From Gibbula magus (lineage: Eukaryota > Mollusca > Gastropoda > Trochida > Trochidae), in NCBI GenBank assembly GCA_936450465.1, contig OW388300.1, forward strand, positions 47,382,358-47,446,357: DNA of 64,000 nucleotides. The letters run 5' to 3'. Both the position numbers and the translations under genes were made by a program. Under the pieces are notes generated by a model. The model did not search any database. It was not told the origin of the DNA and saw only the letters and a program-made list of their open reading frames with translations. This document shows, piece after piece, positions 56,606-64,000 of the stretch (within the stretch, counting starts at the first letter, position 1; every line of letters starts with the position of its first letter).

Positions 56606-59265
56606 CCATGTTTACAATGGAATGCACTGCAATCGTAGTCTAACACACCTTCCCTTCGCAAGGTATACCTCGCGTTAGTACCAACATGTGTCTAATTTAA
56701 GCCTTGCCACATTGTCTGTACTAGCAGTTTACATAGCGGCGCGTTAAAAATGAATTACATAATGGGTTCTGCTTTGCTGGAACAGAAAAGTTAAGGAAAT
56801 ACGACAAGACCTGAACTTGAAAGCTGAGTTGACATTGGAAACCGGAATGAAATCGTCTATTAATAAAAGCATCAGTATAATGGCACTAATTTGTGAAAAT
56901 ATGTTAGTCCTTTGATTCCATATTCGGTGTCTAGATCAGTTGCAGAGTTTCAAATTGTTATTTGTTATTCATGCGCATTGAATACTTCGCTGCAATAATT
57001 CACTCAGCTTGAAACTTGCTTCAAATACATGTCTTTCTAAGCAACTAATATTTCAGCTTTCTAAAAACGTTAATGGTTATCATATACAAATAATGTATAC
57101 CATAATTGCAGTTTTGATATTTTTAGGAATTTCTATGCGATTGTTCCTTTTAGATTTAAACCTCCGAAATATTAATTTTTCATGGTAAATGTTACAGCCA
57201 GAAAAGTATATTCATAGTTAAAAGCTTAAATGCATTTAAGACAATGGGAAACACACTATGTAAAACCCTCAAAATACAGCTTGGTTGTATATCTAACATA
57301 GTTTACCTTTTGACCTGTGGTCAAGTACGGTAAACAATGTGTACGGACTGACACCAAGATGGTTTCATTCATATCATAATCTCAAAACAAATTAAGTTGT
57401 CATATTTTTCTCATTAAGTGTTCCACATGACATTGCTCATCTGTTTTCCTATCATGGATAATTACCACGAGAACATTTAAGTTATAGTTTGGTATTTCGT
57501 ATTGTTTTGAAATGATAAATTCAATAAATACATTTTATTACAAAACCGAAACACATAACTGTTATTCCGTTATTCAAGGGCAAACGCACGTTATTTAATT
57601 GAATGACTTTCACAACACGCTTCCTGTAAACTATCATCCAAAATTAATGTTTTAGGTCCTGAAAATTAAACTCACCCGACACAAAACAGCAGTAGAAAAT
57701 CGCCATAGCACTGTAAAGGCACTGCAGCACGTTGTTCTTACTAAAAATAAGATGCTCGCATGCACAGAACAATACTTAAACACTGAGATACGAATTGTAA
57801 ATATGGCACAATGATGAAATGGTGAACAATATTCCTGTCTACACCCCCAAATCGCATGGGACCCATACTTTTATCCACAAAATTGTCGCGCCATTTTTTA
57901 CCATTACGGTTCACCAATTTCTAATGGATAGGGCTAATTTGGTCTTGTAATGAAATGTTTTACCCCTAACATAACAATATATTGTATAAACTTTAACTGT
58001 ACTAATAAACAGCAAATATATAGAAGAAAAAAAGTATGCAAAAAACGTGTAAAACAGAACCTTTAAACGCCTTGATGCCGTTGAAAAAATGATGACAAAC
58101 ATATTGTTTATTGTTATCTAACCTGACTATCAAATACATTCACTGGTATAAAATATAAATCTATACCGTGCCAATTTTACAGACTTGGTGTTAATTTCGG
58201 GTGAAGATAAATCACCAACCAAACCTAATCGAACTTATCCATGATTTAGTAAAATCACAAATTATTTTCAAAGGAATGCCGGTATATAGTTCGCTTATGC
58301 TCAAAGAAAATATCATATGTGAATAGCATGTTTACATAAAGTATGAATATTATTATCATTAGCACATTTGCCAAAATTTGACAGACATATACAAGAGAAA
58401 GAAAAAGTCCAATAAATACAATTGATATTGGCAATACACATGTCCAGCATATATTATGGCACTCTGTCCAAAACTTGGCATGTTGTCTTTTGGATGACAG
58501 TGTTCAGCACATCACTTTCTTATCTTCATTGTTGAACAGTGAGAAAGTCCACATTAGTATTACGACAATAGGCGTATGATCCCCCCCCCCCCCCGAAAAG
58601 ATGTTCATGTGAAATGGATTACCCACCTTGGTGACCCCTAAACCAATCGAAATTGCGGGATTCGAACCCCAGAATTATTGAGCTTAAATATTTGCTCAAA
58701 GATACATTCATGCATAATTATTAATCACGATTCGTACATATGAAAAATTAATATATTACGCTTAATTATAAATTCACATTTTGAAAGAATAAATTTGGAG
58801 GTTTTAATTGGTGATTGGAGTAAAATGTCCGATGGATTAACTATATATTGTCATTAAAATACATTTATCAAAATATTTACCAAAATAATAGAGAAAAGTG
58901 TCATTGAAAGAGTGATTTTGAATGAACAGCTGTCTGGTAATACATTATGACTTGTTTTTTTAAAAACCAAATTCAATTCAGAAATATCTGTTTACTATTT
59001 CTGCTGAGCTTGATGAACATTTTTACCAGGAGAGATGTTTGGAATGCGTTTAAAAAGTTCAAATATAGAACCCATAGTTAGGGAGACTAATGGCACGTAC
59101 CCGTGTCAACCACCGGTCAAACTCTAACAACTGCTGCTCATAACATGCACACAGTGAAGTTTTTTTTATGAAACTTTGAAAATCAACAATAACACACAAT
59201 GAAAGAGCAATAAAAGCTCATGTGTAGCATTAGAGTATATTGTCATTGTTCTCCATGCTCCTACA
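56606..59265. other. Intergenic, no gene
   Basis: AT-rich, with a C14 run at 58581-58594 and an isolated B-box-like gggattcgaacccc near 58660, which has no tRNA cloverleaf around it. No supported coding region. Confidence 0.5.
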
Positions 59266-59268
59266 TAC

Positions 59269-59277
59269 TATATAAAG
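59269..59277 (+). promoter_or_regulatory. TATA box of the EGF-like gene
   Basis: TATATAAAG about 45 bp before the start codon. A transcription start near 59300 would leave a 5' UTR of roughly 20 nt. Confidence 0.6.
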
Positions 59278-59321
59278 GAAGGTCTTCATCAAATTACAGT
59301 TGTCTACATCTTGCATTGGAA

Positions 59322-60787
59322 ATGGCTCTCTCAACAGTTTCAGCTCTGACTATCTTGGTTTTCATTGGAACATTCATGCCGTATGTCTTTGCACAAAGTA
59401 AGTACGCATGTTCATGTATTTATTAGATCTCATGGTTTAAAGGTTATTAAGCTCACGTTATAATGGAACATTATTGGTTGTAATGTTATTTAGCATGTCC
59501 TTTAAAGATTATCAATGTGCTCATTGGAAGCCTCACGTCGTTTGTCTTTGTTTATGGATTATTATATTATCATCATTATTTATTGGATTTCACATAGGCC
59601 CTATACGTTGATCCGGTTGAGAAGGAAATACTTAGGCCAAATATACATGTCTGTAACTAAAAGTCGTCCAATATGATTCAACTTTTAGTCAGCAGAATGT
59701 TGATTTGGTACAAGGTGCAATAAATCGGGTCTATATTAGAGTCATTGATGGGCTTGGGTGGTTTGTAAGATGAACGAGTTATCAACATGCGTGAGACATG
59801 ACCGTTGAACCATAACGTTGTTTAATGAAGCTAAACTTTTTTGATCCACCCACCATTCACCGGAGATCACTGTTCTTTCCATTGTACCATCGATATCGGC
59901 CTTGTTGACAAATATAAACGTGGATATATCTACTGTTAAGTAAGATATTTATATTTTGCTTTGTTTGTCAATTAATATTTGACGTTAACAGATAGTGTGA
60001 TTATTTCTTCCTATTTACAGCATGTGCTACTGTTGGCTGTGTGAACGGAGACTGTTTGGTTGGACCTCCCCCAGTTTGTCAGTGTCGACCTGGCTTCCAG
60101 CTAACTGCCATCGCTACCGTATGTGAAGGTGAGTGTTTGCATTGTAAACTATATACATTACACACAATATCAGATAAACAGTGTATGCCCTATCACTTGT
60201 ATTCATATTATATGCCTCTCATACCGTAGGCCTCTTTGGAAAGGGATAGACCTGTAGGCATATACATGTATCAATAAATGGATGTAAGATGTCATATGTT
60301 CATGTACGTGATATGATATTTCGATTGTAAATTGAACTGTTGCATACTTAACTGAATAAGAATTACCATTTCAAAAGATTTACATGTCACAATTTAAATC
60401 TCAACCAAATATGTAGTTATCATTCAGCCAAGTGATGCTGAAGCGATCAATATCTTAAAAGTGTGTACTGTCTCCTCAGATATCAACGAATGTGTATCAA
60501 ATCCGTGTGTGGGTCAACCCCCATCCTATCCACCCATCTTCAGTCCCTATGGTCCAAACCAATGTGTGAACATCCAGGGAAGCTACCGGTGTCACTGTAA
60601 CTACCCATACTTTCCCTCCATTAACGGAACTCAATGTATCAATGGTAAGTGCTTGATATATCTACTACTTAATAATCATGATATATATATATATATTTAT
60701 CACGTTCCATTTTACACATGTTGAGCACTCTACCAATTCGTAACAAGGCCAAACTACACAAAACCAAGTTGGTTTTTGTATTTTGCT

Positions 60788-60847
<60 letters not shown>

Positions 60848-61200
60848 TACATACATACATGTGCTTTGTGAAACTGTACAGTGCCATGTTTATATTTGCT
60901 CGATCGATTGTTCAGATGTTCAGATTTTGATTTTACAAAATTATATATTGGAGTAATACCAATCTACCTTAATTAGACATGACAGGTACTTTGAATCTTT
61001 TATGTCAAAATTGTTACGTCCAGTGGCAACTTGATAATCTCTTGATGATTTATGTAATATCCATAATTGATTAGAACAGTTTTCCCAACTTGTTTCATGT
61101 TTCAGGCTCAACAGGACAGCAGCAGCAGCAATCCCTGCTACAGACCCTCTTCAGACTAAGTCTGCTTGGTTTCGATGTTGGTGAAATCTTCGACTTCTAG
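59322..61200 (+). CDS. Small secreted protein with two EGF-like domains, 4 exons, 147 aa
   Basis: Exons 59322-59397, 60021-60128, 60480-60644 and 61106-61200 total 444 nt. Every intron is phase 1, the usual pattern for shuffled EGF modules. Exon 1 encodes a signal peptide (residues 1-25). Exon 2 is one EGF-like domain with Cys spacing C..GCVNGDC...C.C.PGF...C. Exon 3 is a calcium-binding-type EGF starting DINEC and ending CINGS, with an enlarged proline/tyrosine-rich loop (QPPSYPPIFSPYGP) between its second and third cysteines. Exon 4 gives a QQQQQ run and a hydrophobic tail ending EIFDF. There is no transmembrane helix or GPI signal that I can support. EGF-like secreted proteins occur in mollusc shell matrix and byssus; that role is only a possibility. 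Confidence 0.88.
60793..60861. repeat. (AT)n / (CA)n / (CATA)n microsatellite
   Basis: Compound microsatellite inside intron 3 of the EGF-like gene. Confidence 0.95.
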
Positions 61201-61300
61201 AAGTAACATGGATGTATTGGAAACTACAGACGGTCATTTTACCTGACACCACCATGGATATAATTATGATACCATATCTTTTTTCATGACGTGTTGATAC

Positions 61301-61306
61301 AATAAA
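61301..61306 (+). promoter_or_regulatory. Polyadenylation signal of the EGF-like gene
   Basis: AATAAA about 100 nt after the stop codon. Confidence 0.6.
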
Positions 61307-61309
61307 ATT

Positions 61310-62010
61310 AATATGTAATCCATATCGGGTTTCCTCTGCAATTATGAACTTTTCGTAACATAACTGATGTTTATGCAATAAAATTGCTGATCTCAATTTG
61401 TTTGTTGTGCAGTTATTTTGAACATTATTTGAATATACTTGCAATGGAATACAGTAAAAAAATCGGATGTATAATGCTTCAATGGTAGTTCAATTATACC
61501 TAGGCTAGTAATCTATCATACTACTTGCTCCCATGGCTGCTGAGGGCATTATCTGCAACCTAACTATAAACATGGACTGTCTTGTTTTGGTATAAAAACA
61601 CTTGTATGAAAACAACTATAATTAACTGATTATGAAAACTACGAGTAAAAGGACTACTCTCCCAACAACATTTATATAAACTTGCACTGCGTACGCTGAC
61701 GCTAAGATATTTGACATTAGGTTATTATAGTGTAAACTTTGTGATCACATTGGCTGGCATCCTTGCAATCTCGACCAAAAAAGTAGTGGTTCAGCATGTT
61801 GAGACTACATGCGTCGGCTGGATATATCGGATTAAGACAACAGTTCACTGATTAATGCATTTATAATTATCATGTAAATACACTGTACAAAATCCCATTT
61901 TGGATTGGTTCTCGCCTACTGTTTCATACAGAAAGTAGAAAAAGGTTTGAAAATTGTCCTAAATAAAGACCAAACAATGTCATGGATGCGGAATGTTGCC
62001 TGAAATCAAA
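61310..62010. other. Intergenic, no gene
   Basis: No coding signal or resolved repeat. Confidence 0.5.
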
Positions 62011-62012
62011 TA

Positions 62013-62181
62013 CAGTCAAGCCGCGATAATCCGGCCACCGATAATCCGAATCTCGCAGTTTCGAACGGTACTCGAGATACTAATCTCTTTAGTAGTCCTC
62101 AGTACTCAGTAATCCGAACATTTCACTATCCGAACGTTGTTGATAAAAAACGGAAGCGTTCGGATTATCGAGGCCTGACTG
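62013..62181. mobile_element. pogo/Tigger-type MITE, 169 bp
   Basis: Begins CAGTCAAGCCGCGATAATCC and ends with the inverse, GGATTATCGAGGCCTGACTG. It is flanked by TA on both sides (62011-62012 and 62182-62183). Termini of the form CAGT.A..CC.CGATAATCCG and TA duplication are characteristic of pogo/Tigger elements. Confidence 0.85.
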
Positions 62182-62515
62182 TACTGTGAAATGATCCACC
62201 AAATACATGTATTGATAAAAGTGTAAAAGATAACTCTGAATAGAATACATAAGTAGGGGAATTTCGAGCGGTTTAAATCAACATATGTGAAATAGATATG
62301 TTACGAAAGCGTTGTGAAAAGGAAGATTTGTTTCATTGTTATGCTGTACCCGTTGTTGTTCTTAAGGTTAATTCTGTTTAGTGATTTACATTTTGTAAAA
62401 ATAACATGCCCTCTCAGTTAACTAGACAGTGTGAAATATAAATATTAATCTGTCAATGGAGTACTTTCTATATATAATTAACATCCTGCCATGCTATTGT
62501 AATCTAATAATGCAC

Positions 62516-62516
<1 letters not shown>

Positions 62517-62597
<81 letters not shown>
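62517..62597. repeat. (TA)n microsatellite, about 80 bp
   Basis: Uninterrupted TA dinucleotides for about 40 units. Confidence 0.97.
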
Positions 62598-62599
<2 letters not shown>

Positions 62600-62601
<2 letters not shown>

Positions 62602-64000
62602 ACATGTTAACAACTGAGTCACATCAACACTGCTTACATTATTGTTTAGTTATTTCATAAATTGATCTTAATATATAGAAACATATTCACTATTATCGTA
62701 TATATCGTGTATTATTCGCATTGCATCCTAGATAGAGTGTGCATATTTAATATCCACACAGACTGATAACTGGACACATTTAGCCCTTAAAGTCAATGGA
62801 ACAATTCATAGGTCCACAACACTTCGCCCTCATAGACACACATTCTCTGTACACAATACAGATAATACAGATGTAAGACTTCGATAACCATATATATCAT
62901 AGTGGGGGTTGATAGTAAACTGGGGATAGTTAAATCTATTGAGGTTCAATGGGGTATCTGTAACTTGCATCTGTTTATGCCTTGGTATCATACCTAGGTC
63001 AGCTTGACATCTCCAGAAGTGGCTCATTCATCTCATTGATAAACCGTTCCCATCGCTGTTGATAATGAGCCAATGTGCCACATGTATGCATTTTGCAACG
63101 TGATACCTCCATTGTTGATACAGTAGAAAGTATTTACATGTATTAATCCCAAGATGTACAATTGCATGTACAATATATTGAACGTTTCATTAATTTCTTT
63201 AATTGACAGAACTATCACTGAAACTAACAACATGAAAATAAACCAAAACAAAAGATCAAATTACCATTATCTGCAACTATAACAATACCCCAAAACTGGT
63301 AAAGTGTTTAATCTAAAAGTTGTTGCCCCTTTGCAATCTGCTCTTCACTAACGGTGGCACGCACATATGTATGTGCTATGAACATATTTTAAACAAATAA
63401 TGACTTGCTAATGAAAACTGATGTTTCATTTTGGTCTAGAACTTGAGATATCTGCCCTTGAATAGCATATTTTTTTTAACCATTTGATTGTTTTTCAAAG
63501 GGATATAGTTTTGTAACCAACAAACTTTCTGCAAAACTAAGGACATTTCCTATTACATGCTCTCAAATTTCAGATATCCATTTATGATATAAACGTTTAG
63601 CACAAATGTACAGGTTTCGACAAGGCACAGAACGCCTATTTCATGGCCATGAGCTCTTCTAATTAACATGGCTTCTGCTTGTGTGACGTAGCATGTATCT
63701 GTACACACGGCCACAGGTCAGCAGCAAAAGGATCAAGTTAAAATTGCTTCAAACTGAGGGATTACTCGTACTCATTTTTACAATTTTTACAACAAAAACG
63801 AGCTATCATTTTGTCATAAATTATTTTTGGAATAACGCTCAACAGTTTAACAAAAATCTTAGTGTGAATATACAGTGGTAAGGAAAGTGGTTTACTCGAG
63901 AGAAAAAATATGTCTCACTTCCCAAAATTCACCTTAGAAAACCAAAACAATTCGTTTTTAAAAGTCATCCACTGATCACAAATCCAACCATTCGAAAAGA
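62600..64000. other. Intergenic, no gene
   Basis: No frame with recognisable protein features and no clear repeat structure up to the window end. Confidence 0.5.

Noticed and set aside
58640..58690. tRNA-like B box gggattcgaacccc
   Set aside because: No A box at the right spacing and no cloverleaf on either strand.
1..64000. Endogenous virus or intact LTR retrotransposon
   Set aside because: No paired LTRs, gag-pol frame or primer-binding site seen; only short retroelement fragments.

Overview
This window is animal nuclear DNA: AT-rich, with GT-AG introns, one multi-exon gene per 10-20 kb, polyadenylation signals, and many fold-back and terminal-inverted-repeat elements. A secreted PAN plus fibrinogen-related gene family, and a 'gtgagtgagtgag...ttaacgccg' interspersed repeat of a kind common in gastropods, suggest a marine mollusc. 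That placement is inference. There are no bacterial operons, rRNA genes, convincing tRNA genes or CRISPR arrays.

Region 1 (0.8-29 kb) holds two divergently oriented paralogues, gene A (minus strand, 10619 to 920) and gene B (plus strand, 18956 to 28607). Each has five coding exons of exactly the same lengths (331, 269, 97, 165 and 242 nt). Each encodes a 367-residue secreted protein: signal peptide, PAN/apple-like domain, a tandemly duplicated N-terminal fibrinogen subdomain, then the rest of a fibrinogen-related (FReD) domain. Divergence is very uneven between exons: exons 2 and 4 are about 90% identical, exons 3 and 5 only 50-61%. Decayed copies of the 5' end of the same family lie between the two genes, so this is an active birth-and-death cluster. 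Introns and spacer carry Tc1-like transposase relics, a LINE relic, SINE-like repeats, MITEs and a 0.9-kb minisatellite.

Region 2 (31.9-41.8 kb) is a complete DNA transposon of 9,839 bp. It has perfect 49-bp terminal inverted repeats and identical 9-bp target duplications. It carries a seven-exon gene encoding a CARF/ALS2CR8-like segment and a C-terminal minimal PHD finger. The reading frame is intact apart from one missing base in an A homopolymer. No catalytic transposase domain is visible. A second TIR element of about 2.45 kb is nested in its right half.

Region 3 (45-54 kb) holds a probable 2.35-kb TIR element, then a complete four-exon short-chain dehydrogenase of the retinol/17-beta-hydroxysteroid dehydrogenase type (SDR9C-like, 322 aa). 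A 53-bp minisatellite ends just upstream of its start codon. A decayed extra copy of its last exon lies downstream, split by fold-back elements. Fold-back repeats fill 51.8-54.0 kb, some nested in each other.

Region 4 (54-64 kb) has a LINE relic, a palindromic element, and a complete small gene (59322-61200) with a TATA box. It encodes a 147-residue secreted protein with two EGF-like domains and a short glutamine-rich, hydrophobic tail. A pogo/Tigger-type MITE and a long TA microsatellite follow. The genes are not functionally linked in any obvious way; what links the regions is heavy mobile-element activity.
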